Source of the DNA: Parietaria judaica
Taxonomy: Eukaryota > Streptophyta > Magnoliopsida > Rosales > Urticaceae
DNA: 64,000 bases
Assembly: GCA_954871525.1 (NCBI GenBank)
Contig: OX940868.1
Coordinates: 22,439,056 to 22,503,055 of the forward strand
Direction: 5' to 3'
The notes below the pieces were generated by a model. The model was not told where the DNA came from. It was given only the letters and a program-made list of their open reading frames with translations, and ran no database searches. Made by a program: the position numbers and the translations under genes. Shown in pieces: positions 1-11,132 of the stretch. The stretch's first letter is position 1. Each line of letters starts with the position of its first letter.

Positions 1-244
1 GAACTAAATTTATTGAATTAATTAATGTTGCGTTGATGAGTGTAATACTTGTTAGAATCCAATCGGTCAAGTCATCATTCATGATATTAAATTTTTAGTT
101 AGTAAAATATGAGATTTTTAAGTTTCAATATATGTCATTTTCACACGTAAGAGAAGAAGAAATATGAAAAAAAAAAGAAAAAAAAAAAGAGAAGAAACGA
201 GATGGTCACTTAAAAAAACATAATTAATAATTTTTTTTTTCTTC

Positions 245-570
245 CTTAACCTTGCGTTTGCATTTCAAATTTGGAAAAATTCAAACGTTGAACTTCTTTT
301 CGACGTGAGGGTTCATGACAATCGATTTTAACATCCGATCCGAGATGCCAAAAAGAAAAACGGCATTTATGAAAAACGACTATGGTCTAAAAACCGGCGA
401 GAAAGATAGGCAGAATTACATTATATGATATAAAACGATAAAAGTTAAGCGAAAAATTATATATTAATCACGAACACGAGAACTAGAGAATTTAGTATAT
501 ACACTTCTATCGATATCAAATTTAACCATTTCCACTCAACTACACTTATTTGTAGTTTTGGGAGTTTCAG
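245..570. repeat. diverged dispersed repeat, copy 1
   Basis: This stretch and 1585-1895 share an ordered series of words: a 'TTTGCATT...TTTTGA/GGAAAA' start, 'TTCAAAC.TTGAACTT', 'GACATTTATGAA' or 'GGCATTTATGAA', 'CGAGAAAGAT', 'AATTACAT.ATATGATATA' and 'ACTAGAGAATTTAGTAT', then a 'TTTCACTCA.CTACACTT' end. The two copies run in the same direction. No coding potential or clear ends are visible, so the class is unknown. Confidence 0.5.
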
Positions 571-1584
571 AATTCTCTGTCGTTTTTAGAATTTCTGAAT
601 TCATTGTCGTTGATGGTGTTTCTGACTTCTTTGTCGTTTAATTCTTTTTCAGTGACCACAGATAAATTCATGAAAATAATACAGGCCAAGAAAAAAAATG
701 ATGGAAATGGATTACATCAGATATTTCGTTAGCTAGTAAACATATTGAAGAGGCTAATACAAGAGCCCTAATCTTAAGTTGCCAAGGACCTTGAATTTTA
801 ACAACGAAACTGATGATGGATCGGCGCAAATTTTCTTCTTATCACGTGACGAAAACTCTGCCTTAGCCTTGAGCTGACCGCACATTTTGCCGCCATTGCC
901 GTAAAGGCCATTGAGAATGTCATACTTTGCACAAAATCGCAAGCAGAGGTAGTCTTGGCTATAGGCAAAAGAGGTGGTGGCCTAAGACCTTACAATTTTG
1001 ACTTGTAACCGGATCTCAAATCCGGTCGAGTTTTAATCCACACCAATTATATGAGACCACTTGATTTTATAATTTAATCTTCATAAAAAATATTATTTCT
1101 TAATACAAAAATATGTAAATTTTGACCATAGAGATGTCTAATATTTACTAGTAAATTATTAATGGACCCGAATTTTCATTCAAAAAATCCCACATTACTT
1201 AGTTAATATAAGTTGGTAACAAGTGACTAGTTAATATGATTACTTTTACTTGTATAAAATGTCTTGAATCTTTATAAATCACTACCACTTCTGTTCTCTG
1301 TTATCTCCACCGTGATATTTAGTAGTGTAAAGTGTAAACACTTATGCAAAGGTCCTTCTATTCTTATTAAAATTTCTTATAAACTTCAATAAGAAAGAGA
1401 GTTTAGTGAGAATGTAGGATACTTTGGCATAAATTATAACTATAATTTTAACATAGTCTTATTGAGTCCGTATATCAAAATATGTTATATTAGTGCTGAT
1501 GATTAAGCTTGCTTATCTTCTTATGAACAACATCCTTGCTTTAAGAAAGATACAACTGATGTCTTTTTTCTTTCTTTCTTTAGA

Positions 1585-1895
1585 CCTTTGCATTCGGATT
1601 TTGATTTTGAAAAGTTCAAACCTCGAACTTTTTTAAAAAAAAAATCGGGTTTCATAATCATGAAATTGACAGTTTAACACCTGATCTTAATTAAGGAGCT
1701 TAAAGAAAAGTGACATTTATGAAGTACAACAATAAATTAAAAGTCGACGAGAAAGATGAGTAAAATTACATAATATAATATACGACGATACGACAAATTG
1801 TATATTTATCCCATAAACTAGAGAATTTAGTATAAATGTTTCTCTCATTATCTAATTTTATCATTTTCACTCATCTACACTTCAATTTGGGAATC
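1585..1895. repeat. diverged dispersed repeat, copy 2
   Basis: Partner of the repeat at 245-570, same orientation. It ends just before the downstream flank of the DUF1191 gene. The two copies differ by many substitutions and small gaps, so the duplication is old. Confidence 0.5.
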
Positions 1896-2079
1896 TGATC
1901 ACATGGAAAATAAAAACCATTTACTTTTAGTTAAGGGGTGTTTCCAATTACTTTTTTCAAAAAATACAATAGTACAAAATTCAGTTTTGTTCCATGTTAA
2001 TATTGTTACAAGAAAAATAAATCATGATTACACAGATGGCCAACAGAAGCAACATTGGCGGTCCCACCGCCGAGCCGGC

Positions 2080-3313
2080 TCAATGAGGAGGCCGATGAAC
2101 ACGCTCGGATTCGACACTTGTAGGTGCCGTTCGGGTCCCTCGTGCCGTGGGTGCCCGTACATGGCCCACCATAGACACTTGGAGCGCCTCCTCCTCGTAG
2201 GCTCTCCTCTCGAGCTCCTCCATTCTCGACCGCTTCTTCACCCTAACCAGCATCGCCACAAGAAGCAACCCAATTAGGAGTGCCCCGAGGGCTGCCCCCA
2301 CCGAGCTCCCCAGCGCCACCCTCCATGGGCGCTCCCCGTTCTCTGGCAGCCGTGCCGCCCTTGAAGGAGGCTCCGGTATCACCAGACCGAAGTGGCCGTT
2401 CTTCCTCGCCGTACAGATGTAGGGCTTCGCTTGTTTCGCGAGACTCCACTATAAGAAACGGTATATGAGCTTCCGTATATGTTATAACTTATTAAAGTGA
2501 GTGTATTAAAACTTCGGTACTGACTATTGAATATCAAAAAGAATGATTTATAATCACTCCTTGATGAGATTATTTTTATTTATTAAAAAAAATTAATTGT
2601 ATATTTTACAACTATTTAAATTTTGGAATAAATCTTACCAAAATATATTTTGTTTTTTCAAAATGAAACCAACATTTGAATTTCTGACTTAGTTTTTTTT
2701 TAATCTAATATTATGGGCGTCATAACTACTATCGGTCAACCAGAACCGCATTCGGAACCGATATTCTCACCTTCCCATTGCTCTCGAAGCTTACGCACAG
2801 CGCCGCCGTCGAGTTGACCTTCACGGAAGTGAAATTAATGCGTATCGGCTCGCCTTCCCGCGCGAGGAGGCCAACCTCGAACGGCGTCCCGGCGGCTGCA
2901 TTATAGGCGAGCAGGCCCAACACCGGGGAGACGAGCCTATACCCTGACAAGTCGTAGTTCCCGTAGTAAATTTCCAACCATTCACTTCCGAAGCTCTGCG
3001 TGACAATCACGACCCGCTCAGCGCACGGCTGCGCGATCACGCCGGGGCCGAGGCGGAACTCGTCGAGCCCCACGCCATAACGCCGGAGGCTCCCGCAGCG
3101 GAACCTGGCCGTGTTGACCCGAATGCCGGAGAAGTTAGCGGGCAAATCGACGGAGTACGGCGAGCCAGTCGGGAGGGTTTCGTTGAAGGATTTGAGAGTG
3201 TAGTCTCGGATGAGAAGGTCCAAGAGGTGAGAGGACTTGATGGCTTGAGCTTGGGTGGTTAGCAATGGCGATGAGAGGAGAATCAAAAGGAGAGGAAGAA
3301 GAAGAGAGCCCAT
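2080..3313 (-). CDS. DUF1191 family membrane protein
   Basis: Probable secreted or plasma-membrane single-pass protein of the plant DUF1191 family, whose function is unknown. Exon 1 is about 3313-2741 and exon 2 about 2448-2080, giving about 313 residues, usual for the family. Residues 1-24 form a hydrophobic signal peptide. The family core follows, with 'VSPVLGLLAYNA' and 'EPIRINF' readable, and then a short 'GHFGLVIPEPP' segment. Near the end come a membrane helix ('GAALGALLIGLLLVAMLV') and a basic cytoplasmic tail. The exon 2 acceptor (TTATAG|TGG) is clear. The exon 1 donor is less certain: I chose GTTCTG|GTTGAC because it keeps phase and precedes an in-frame stop. The family assignment is firm and the splice site moderate. 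Confidence 0.8.
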
Positions 3314-5072
3314 TTGAGATTATGATCCGCAAAGAGTAAAGATCGAAGCTTTTGGAGAGAGAGAGATCGCACTTTGGCTCTCATGATCATATATGTTTGG
3401 TGTGTGGTTGGCTTTGGCATAAAGCGTTGTTTCTTTTATTTCTTTCTTTCTAAAGTTCAGCGAAAAGAAGTGAAGCCTGTCTGGATCAACTGATCAAGAT
3501 CATGAGAGGCTATAAAATGTTTTGCTTCTTTTTCTCTTGAAGCAAAAGTAGTAATTTGTTTTTATTAATATTTTTAGGAAAAAGATCATCCAGTAATCAC
3601 TAGCGAAGTGATTATCAATTTTATCAAAATTATATGTAGTAGTATATTAGTTTTGTTTTGATATTTATACTTATTATTATGGTTTCTTTGCAATAAATCA
3701 TAAATATAATATTCATAAATTTAAGACGAAATCATTAATATTTCGCATCCGGCTATTACAAAAAATAAACATAACGACCAAATACATGATCTACTAATGA
3801 AAGAGTAGTATTCGAAAAAATATCGAACAGAAGCAGTACTCGTTTACCGGACTCGGAAATTGACTAAAACCGGTATATATATCATATATGTTATATGTAT
3901 ATATATATCATATATGTATGATAGAGATCAGAAGTGAAGAAATGAAAAGCTAGAGGAATTAATAAGGGAAGAGGAATGATTTGGAAGCGTGGGCTATGAT
4001 GGTACTTGATGGGCAATGAAGCAAAATGAATGGCGTGGCGTGCTTAACCCTATATATATGCAAATTAGACTTTGCATAAGCTTAGTGTTGATTGTGTTCC
4101 CAAACTTGTTTCCCACTTTCCACACCATGTGGGTCTTCATGCTATATACACACACACATATATATATATATATATACATACATATGTATATATGTATAAA
4201 AGTTGTGCCAATGATGATCACGTAAAGTCAACAATAGCACAGTAAAAATCGTGAGATGCATGGTGGGACATATCGAACCCATAACCTCCACTTTGAAGGT
4301 GATGTGGAATTACCACTAGGCTATCCTAGCAACCACTACATACGTGTCTTTTTTTAATAAGTCTCTTTGCATGGCTTTGGTCAATGTGAAAATCGTCAAA
4401 GCTCCTACTATTTTATTACATGATTCATATTTCGGTAAATATATTTTGTTTTATCTGTTTCAATCATTTTTTCATGCCTTATAAAAACTTTTCTTTTTCT
4501 TTTTCAAATTTGAAAACATGAGTATGTTATTACACTCCTATTGGATATTACCTTACAAAAAAATAAAAATAAAAAACAATTACCATTCTTCCGCTACAAA
4601 ATACATGATTTGTGATTGTTTTTAAAAGAAAAGAAAAAAAATGTCATTGTCAAAAAAGTTGAATGGTAAATGATTCAAAATTAAACGATATAATTTTGCT
4701 TTGCACCGAAAGGACAAAAATAAACTATAAAATTACAGCAAGACAAAAGTAACATTTTCACTGCGGATAAAAGTGAGGAAAATATGTTACTAATTCATGG
4801 TGCAAAAGGAGCAAAAATCGAAATTACATTATTCATATATATTCTCGAGAAAACCAACTTGCCAAAACAATAGCTGATCACTCATGAGCTATGAACAATT
4901 CACTGCTCTAAGCTCTTATATTATATATTTACTTTACATTATATTTATACTTATATAGTATATGTCAACTCATATTTTTAAAGAGAAATCTCCCCTCAAA
5001 GCCTGAGCGTAAAACGGCTTTTGGGTGCTTTGTATTCAAGAAAATATAAAAAAAAAATCAAACAAGACATGA
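3314..5072. other. intergenic region with SINE remnant
   Basis: This is the shared space upstream of the DUF1191 gene and downstream of the expansin. It contains AT and CA/TA microsatellites around 3870-3920 and 4146-4195, and a SINE-like segment listed separately. No gene is seen. The short open frames here lie in simple repeats. Confidence 0.6.
4250..4345 (-). mobile_element. tRNA-derived SINE remnant
   Basis: Read on the minus strand, this segment contains TAGCCTAGTGGTAATTCC, a good match to a pol III A box. About 35 bases later comes GGTTATGGGTTCGATATG, which resembles a B box. Both fit a tRNA-derived plant SINE head. No clear tail or target duplication was found, so it is probably truncated. 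Confidence 0.5.
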
Positions 5073-6383
5073 TCAACGGAAGTTGACTTTGGAGGAGTAA
5101 GTCAACCCGACGCGCCAGTTCTTCGGGGCAACATTGTAGACTACGACGGTCTGTTTGGTAGTGTAAGAGGTGACTTTGAAGGAGAGAGATTGGCCTCCCA
5201 GCGTGGCGAAGGCTTGGTACGAGGCGCCCCAGTTGTGGCTCATGCTTATCCACCCCGTTTTGCTGCCCTTCACCGCCATTCCGGAGATGTCACCTGCACC
5301 GCCGACGTTCATGACGTACACTAGAAGCCAGTAGCCGTTCCCTTGGAAGGCGAATCTCAGGCCTGAGGTTCTCATGCAAGGCACCCTGCGCAAAGAATCG
5401 CTCGTAACTTAGTATCTCGCAACGAAGATTATCGTATATATGACTAGTTCTGTTGGTTAATTATTTGAACAAATATCATTGAAACACGGGATTCAAACCG
5501 TATGATTTATGTGAAATTAGAAAAAATACTAATTAGAAATAGATGACTTAAAAAATCAGCTCATTAATTAGTTGTATGATCAAATGAAATAAGGATGCTT
5601 GTATAATATTACTAATTAATATCGTAGTAAATTTTCAAAACTAATATATTCCAATATAATTTTTCTAGCTATAGAAATTTCACATATATATACACACATA
5701 TATATATATATATGCGCGCGCGTATAGTAAATATGCACGAAATTGCACGTTTGTAAATTTAACAAAGCAAATATGATTATAGAGCATTTTTTTTCTTTCA
5801 GAAGCACGTTTAACATGCACGAACATACCTGCGGTACTGAATGGGCACGATGCCGACTTTCCACTGCGCGATCTTCATGAAAGCGGGCTTGGACAAGTCG
5901 AAGTGGTCGCGTGGCGGGTTGCACCACCCGCCCGCGTTCGTGTCCTTCGACCAATTCGGCGGACAAATATTGGTGGCCGTCACGGTGATGAAACCCGAGT
6001 AACACCCCTTTGACTTAACACACTTCACCTGAAAGCACTGCCCGCATGAATACCCCGTGTTGAACAGCGTCGTGCTCAGAGCTGCCGTGCTCGTCCCGTA
6101 CCCATTGTTGAACAAGTTTCCGTATCCACACGCTCCTCCTATATTTATTAGTTTCCCATAAAAAAAAATTAAGATTTATAATCATATTTCACTATACGGG
6201 CTTAATATTGTCGATTCAAAACACGAGAGTAACATATTAGTACATACCCATAGTCTCCCGGGCAGTCTCATCGCCGTAAAATGTGGCGTGGGCGCTGCGC
6301 CACGGGCTCGGCTTGTAGTAAGCGCGAGCTCCGACCACCGTGCATGCCATGATAAACAACAAGAAGCTAGCAAAAGAAGCCAT
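5073..6383 (-). CDS. EXPA: alpha-expansin
   Basis: Secreted wall-loosening protein that acts in the cell wall without hydrolysing it. Three exons, 6383-6248, 6138-5829 and 5385-5073, give 252 residues, the normal alpha-expansin length. All four splice sites are canonical. The signal peptide is [21 protein letters not shown]. The N-terminal double-psi barrel shows [17 protein letters not shown], the Cys-rich part ([10 protein letters not shown]), the alpha-type insert [14 protein letters not shown] and the conserved HFD motif. The C-terminal CBM63-like domain starts near YRRVPC and carries W/Y surface residues. It stands alone. The TATA-like site about 80 bp upstream fits its own promoter. Subfamily number cannot be set by eye. 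Confidence 0.95.
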
Positions 6384-6462
6384 GTTCGTAATACCCAAAC
6401 AATTATATTGTTTTATCTATGTATTTTCCTTTTTGATTTGCAAACTACAAGGTTTTGGTGCC

Positions 6463-6472
6463 TTATATATAA
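6463..6472 (-). promoter_or_regulatory. TATA box of the expansin gene
   Basis: On the minus strand the sequence is ATATATAAGG, about 80-90 bp upstream of the expansin ATG. The position and match fit a plant core promoter. No experimental support is available. Confidence 0.5.
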
Positions 6473-7458
6473 TTATGATTTGTGTTTATAATTGACATTT
6501 TGTAGCACCAACGTGCCCTCACGAATGTGATGTCGTTTTTTGTCCTTTGGGTCAAATTATAATGGAATAATGTAGCGAGAGACTGTTGAAATCCATTGTA
6601 TTATTGACATTTTGTTTGCCACGTGGCGTGTGGATATTAGCTCGGGGTTTCCATGGTGAGATCCTGGCCGTTGGTTTACGTGACTTTTTTCTTTTTCTTT
6701 TTAGTATTTCATGGTAAGGGACGTGCAAGGAGGTTTTGTGCTATATTCTCTACTCGATCACCAATAATAAATAAAGGATCAATTGTTTCTGCAATTTATA
6801 TATGTATATATTTATATTATCTCACTTTGTAGGCCTTTGTATATTTATATTTAGATTATCAGAATATATAAGTACATACTTATTTTGTTAGTGATTTGAC
6901 TTATGAAATACCGACCTTTTGAGTTTGTTCAATTGTGTCCATATTCAGACAATTCACGAGCATATTCATAATCATTACGTACCATATATTTTGGGAAAAA
7001 TTAATAGGCAGAGTATTATAAGAATTGTTTTAGACTTTTTTTATTTATTCGTTATTGTTATATTCCAGTCATAAGAAATTAAGAATAAATTTAATCCTTA
7101 TCAAGCTTCTATGTCCCTAATCAACCACCAACATTTTCTTTTAATAAGCTGAAATTCTTAATTAATATGTAGTCATGGTGATTAAATATTATAATTAGAA
7201 AATTTGTGAAATATGTAGCTTTTTTGGACTTGGACTTCATTTCATTAATTAATATTTTCACTTATGAGTAAAATTTTGGTTACAAAAGAACACGTGAAAT
7301 TATGTGATAATATAAATTAAGGTCGATGGTCCATCGAACTAAACCGGTAAAAAGAATAATATATATAAAAACAAAACAAACCAACGTCCATTTATATACA
7401 TTATATGATATAATTTTGAAAGATCACTAGAATTAATAAACCCTTCATATTATTTAAA

Positions 7459-8003
7459 GGGTTAATCCCGGCAAAAGTATCAATACTTTCAAAAAGTGGA
7501 CCAATAAATACCAATTCTTTTTATTGCCCGGACAAAGTTCCAATTCTTTAATTTTGTGTCCCTATTGGTACCTCCGAAAAAAACAATCGTCCTCCAATGT
7601 TACTCACGCCACCGTCACAAATTTTTATCCACATTTCCGGAGTAAATTAGCCATAGGAAAGTTGGACGATCAAAGATAATCGTGGATATGTACTTAAAAG
7701 AGAGAAACATTATTTTTTAATTCAACACCGAAAACGGCATAATCCATGGTTTGAAATTTTCACGAAAGTGGTATGAGGAGACAAAACAAGAGAATTGGAA
7801 CTTTATTCGGGTAAAAAAAGCATTGGAATACAAAACCAAAACTTTGACGTGGCGTGAGTAACATTGGAGGACGATTTTTTTTTTCCGGAGGTACCAATAG
7901 AGACACAAAACTAAAGAATTAGAACTTTTTCCGGGCAATAAAAATAATTGGTATTTATTAGTCCACTTTTTAAAAATATTGATACTTTTACTGGGATTAA
8001 CCC
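7459..8003. mobile_element. Mutator-like MITE with long terminal inverted repeats
   Basis: The ends GGGTTAATCC and GGATTAACCC begin inverted arms of about 150 bp, roughly 7459-7615 against 7848-8003. The arms match through many blocks, such as CCGGAGGTACCAATAG and GGAGGACGATT. The element is bordered by an exact 9-bp duplication, TTATTTAAA, at 7450-7458 and 8004-8012. Nine-base duplications and long inverted ends are typical of Mutator-like elements. It has no transposase and so is non-autonomous. It lies about 1.1 kb upstream of the expansin. Confidence 0.9.
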
Positions 8004-8324
8004 TTATTTAAATTGAGAACGTGTACAAACTTAAGCTCATGTGGAAACAATACCTTTTAATATCATGAACATAAATCTGATTACGGAAACAATCCCCACA
8101 TTCATCGGCATATGTTACAGGTATTTTTCAGAGCTTAAAAATATTAAGGCGCGGTCCAATAAAACGCTTTCAAAGAGGATCAAACGCCAAAGGCCCACCA
8201 AGGCAATCTGGATCTGCCCCAAAAAGTCAACTCTGACCGGATTCTATAAAATCACCGAGGCCCGCTCCGATAAAGTCACGTCAAACCCGACTTGGGATAT
8301 TAACGCGAGATCTATTCCGAAAAA

Positions 8325-8605
8325 CATGCTTTAGGGGTCGTTACGACTTCTAATTAGGGGTTGCAGGTACCGAAGTTTTGCTTTCCGCAGCGACGGTGAA
8401 GTTCCGGCGACACCAGGGGCCGATGCGACCCCTAATAAATAATGCATGGATTTAGGGGTCCTTAACACCCCTAAAGATAAGAACATGTCTTTAGGGGTCG
8501 CAACGAGCCCTAAAAAATAAATCTTTCGTTTAGCGGTTGATATGACTCCTAATTAGTAGTCGTTACGACCCCTAAAGTGGACGTGCCCTCAGGGGTCGTG
8601 CAAGG
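8325..8605. repeat. array of palindromic AGGGGTCG / CGACCCCT units
   Basis: About five spaced imperfect palindromes are built from TTTAGGGGTCG and its complement CGACCCCTAAA, at about 8330, 8425-8475, 8490-8515, 8530-8575 and 8588. Such arrays are known from subterminal regions of CACTA transposons, where transposase binds. A CTATAAATA promoter-like site follows. I could not find a CACTA terminus, so the assignment is tentative. Confidence 0.5.
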
Positions 8606-9374
8606 AATTCACTCGCTCTCTATAAATACGAGAACCCCCACCACATTTCGGCAAGTTTTTTAAGCCAAAAAATCTCTGCTCTCGATTCTCACTTCCCGAT
8701 CTTAAAATACTCGACTCTTATTTACTCTCTTTTTAAGAGCTGAAACGGAGGCGGATTATTCAGAAGCATCTTTCAGCCTATAAAAGGAGCACCTAGCCTT
8801 TCGTGACCAGCACTGTGTGCTCATTGGGCTCGGCCAAAACGGAGTTATGGGCCACTTTCCACGTTATCCAAAAATATAGCATTAACAACATAACAAAATT
8901 GCCCACAAAAATTACATTTAAAAAATTACTTTTAAACATGAAAAAATATTTATTCCGTTAAATTGATTTCATAAATATTAACTCGGAGACCTCCCAGTGT
9001 GAATTGTGAATTACATTAGATTACATTTTTCATTTAATAGTGCAAAACCGCTATAATTTTGTGTATTCGTCTTTTTTCATATTTTTCCGACGATAAACTT
9101 CTTTACATATTAATCGATACGAGAAAACGATTCAACGATATGTTTTTTGTGTATTCCATTTCTGAATTCAGAAAACAAATAATATTTTGAACATTGTTTC
9201 TAAAATTCAGATTTTGAGAACATAACAAACAAACAAAAAAAGCCCCTTGTTCATTTACCTTTTTTTACCCATGAGTGAGAAAAAAAAGAGAGTAACACAG
9301 TAAAGATTCCACATTTATCACAGAGAGCTCTCACTCACTCATCACTCATCACTCATCACTCATCAGCCCTAACA

Positions 9375-10415
9375 ATGGAGAAGCGAATCGGCAGAGACCC
9401 AAAACTCGCCGGAGCAGGCCCTAGACCGCCGCTCGCCGGAGCTCCGCCGCCGCCGAATACTCGTCCCCGCTTCGAGCCCGTCGACCGCGAAAAGGTTTTC
9501 GCATTTGATTCTCCCCTATTTCTTCTCCGTTTCTTAGCTCTGACATTTCTGTGTTTCCGTCGCAGATTTGCCCCTTGTTGCTTAGGGTTTTCACTAAGGT
9601 AAGGTATAGATTCCGAATTGGTTCGAGTAGCTTGCGATCTTGACCAGAAAGTTCACGAATTTGGTTGGATCAATCGACCTTGTGTGATTTCGCTTGCCTG
9701 CAGATTGGGAATCATCACAGCGAGGAAGAATTCGCCGTGAGAGGCAAAGAGCCGAAAGACGAGGTTCAAATCTACACGTGGAAAGACGCGACGTTGCGCG
9801 AATTAACCGATCTTGTAAGTACATATGCTTATATATCGTAGAGAAATCGCTTATCTTTTCATGTTTTTCGATCGAGTTTGTTTCGTGTTTTTACTGATTC
9901 AGCTGTTCCTCAGGTCAAAGAAGTGGCGCCCGAAGCACGGAGGCGTAACGCGAAGCTTTCCTTTGCTTTTGTTTACCCTGATAAACGAGGCCGATTCGTG
10001 ATGAAGAAGGTACTGAAAAGATCTTATCTTTGAAGTATGGAGTTTCCGATTCCCTCGGCTATGATTAAGTTTGCAAGATGTGCATTGGTTATAAGATTGG
10101 TGAAATGGTCGATTTCGTGACTATTAGGGAGAAATTGCTAGAGTTTATAAGTTTAGGAAGAAAGCAGCGACGACTCTGCAAGTTCAGGGCATAGCTGATA
10201 ATTGCTTTATTTTCTTCAGGTGGGGATGACAAACTCTGCCGGAAATGGAAGACGACCGGACGATGCCAAAGCATTGGGCGATCTTGACTTCCAGGTACTA
10301 AGTCCAAGTTTAAAAGTGCATGCATTAAAAGCAAGCTTCAATTCTCTATCGGTTCTCACCGATTTCGCTTCACAAAACGCAGATTGGAGACTACTTGGAT
10401 GTGGCTATCATGTGA
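9375..10415 (+). CDS. SAP18: SAP18, Sin3/HDAC complex and splicing-linked subunit
   Basis: Small nuclear ubiquitin-fold protein known from Sin3-histone deacetylase complexes and from the ASAP/PSAP complexes bound to exon junctions. Six exons, 9375-9494, 9566-9598, 9704-9814, 9914-10009, 10220-10294 and 10383-10415, give 155 residues, close to the usual plant length. All five introns are GT-AG and in phase 0. The N terminus is the plant-type proline-rich leader. The SAP18 fold then shows ICPLLLRVFTK, the EVQIYTWKDATLRELTDLVK strand-helix, the LSFAFVYPD segment and the terminal IGDYLDVAIM. It converges with PGRL1. The ATG follows a short ATCACTC repeat in the leader. Confidence 0.95.
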
Positions 10416-11132
10416 AAGATAAAGCTTTCGATGTTTGCTTCAATTCGGAATTTTACCGACAGCCGTGCAGCTCGATCGACTCTAATCGGAAGGGCATCGG
10501 GGCTGTTATCGTCTTTCGGGTTGGTTTTTAATGTTATTTTTTTAGTTAAAGGTTTGTCTTGGCAAAAGTTCCGTACTGTAGTAGGGTTTTTAGCTGCTAG
10601 AACATTGGAATTTCTTTGTTAAATCCATATTATGCTTTTCTGTTAATCTAAAATCAGTATATACATATATATACCCACAATATTGAGATGATTTTGTTCT
10701 TGACACGTCATGTTAATATATGCAAATTTGATCACGAGGTTTACAAACATCTCTCTTCAATTGGGTATGTAAAGATACGTAGATACACTATTCACATGAC
10801 ACAAGGTACTCGTTGATGCCACTCAAAACGAAGCTAATTCCCTTCACTTCCAAAGAGAGTAATAAAATAAAACTACGTCGTTTGGCTCTCTCATGAGTTG
10901 CACAGCTTCAGAAGCATCCATAGACTTGCGTTTTATCCCGCTCTTCTTAACCTGCATCATATATGCATATACATCATAAATGCTTCAAATATAAAGCATA
11001 TATTAAATATAGGGGTGATAAATTGACCCCGGTGTCAGGTTTCGATTTGGTTACCGAAAACCGGAAACCAAGAGAGTGTTGGGGCTTCAAGAACCCGGTT
11101 CCCAGTTTTAGTTTTTAAGCAGTACCTGCAAG
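10416..11132. other. convergent 3' region between SAP18 and PGRL1
   Basis: Contains the 3' ends of both flanking genes. A minus-strand stretch at 10844-10951 looks like an exon: it has an acceptor (ATGCAG|GTTAAG) and 35 open codons. It cannot be joined in phase to PGRL1, so it is not called. At 11015-11110 there is a CCGG/AACC-rich low-complexity segment of a kind repeated elsewhere in the window. Confidence 0.5.

Larger units (their letters stand above)
1..2079. other. intergenic region, no gene seen
   Basis: No recognisable gene. The stretch is AT-rich with poly-A and poly-T runs. It holds two diverged copies of a repeat of about 300 bp (listed separately) and three TGTCGTT words near 577-635. 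A 62-codon open frame at 754-942 on the minus strand resembles nothing I know. Confidence 0.6.
6384..9374. other. intergenic region between divergent expansin and SAP18
   Basis: Besides the expansin promoter, this space holds a Mutator-type MITE (7459-8003) and a palindromic repeat block (8325-8605). A TATAAATA site near 8622-8629 lies just after that block. The final 50 bp before SAP18 carry a short run of ATCACTC units (about 9335-9366). No gene is supported. The 97-codon frame at 8041-8334 resembles nothing known. Confidence 0.6.

Noticed and set aside
754..942. 62-codon minus-strand open frame
   Set aside because: No family resemblance, no promoter or splice context, and AT-rich surroundings. 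Probably chance.
10844..10951. Exon-like minus-strand stretch of 35 codons with a good acceptor, downstream of PGRL1
   Set aside because: PGRL1 already ends properly at 11133, and this stretch cannot be joined to its exon 9 in phase. No homologue is recognised.
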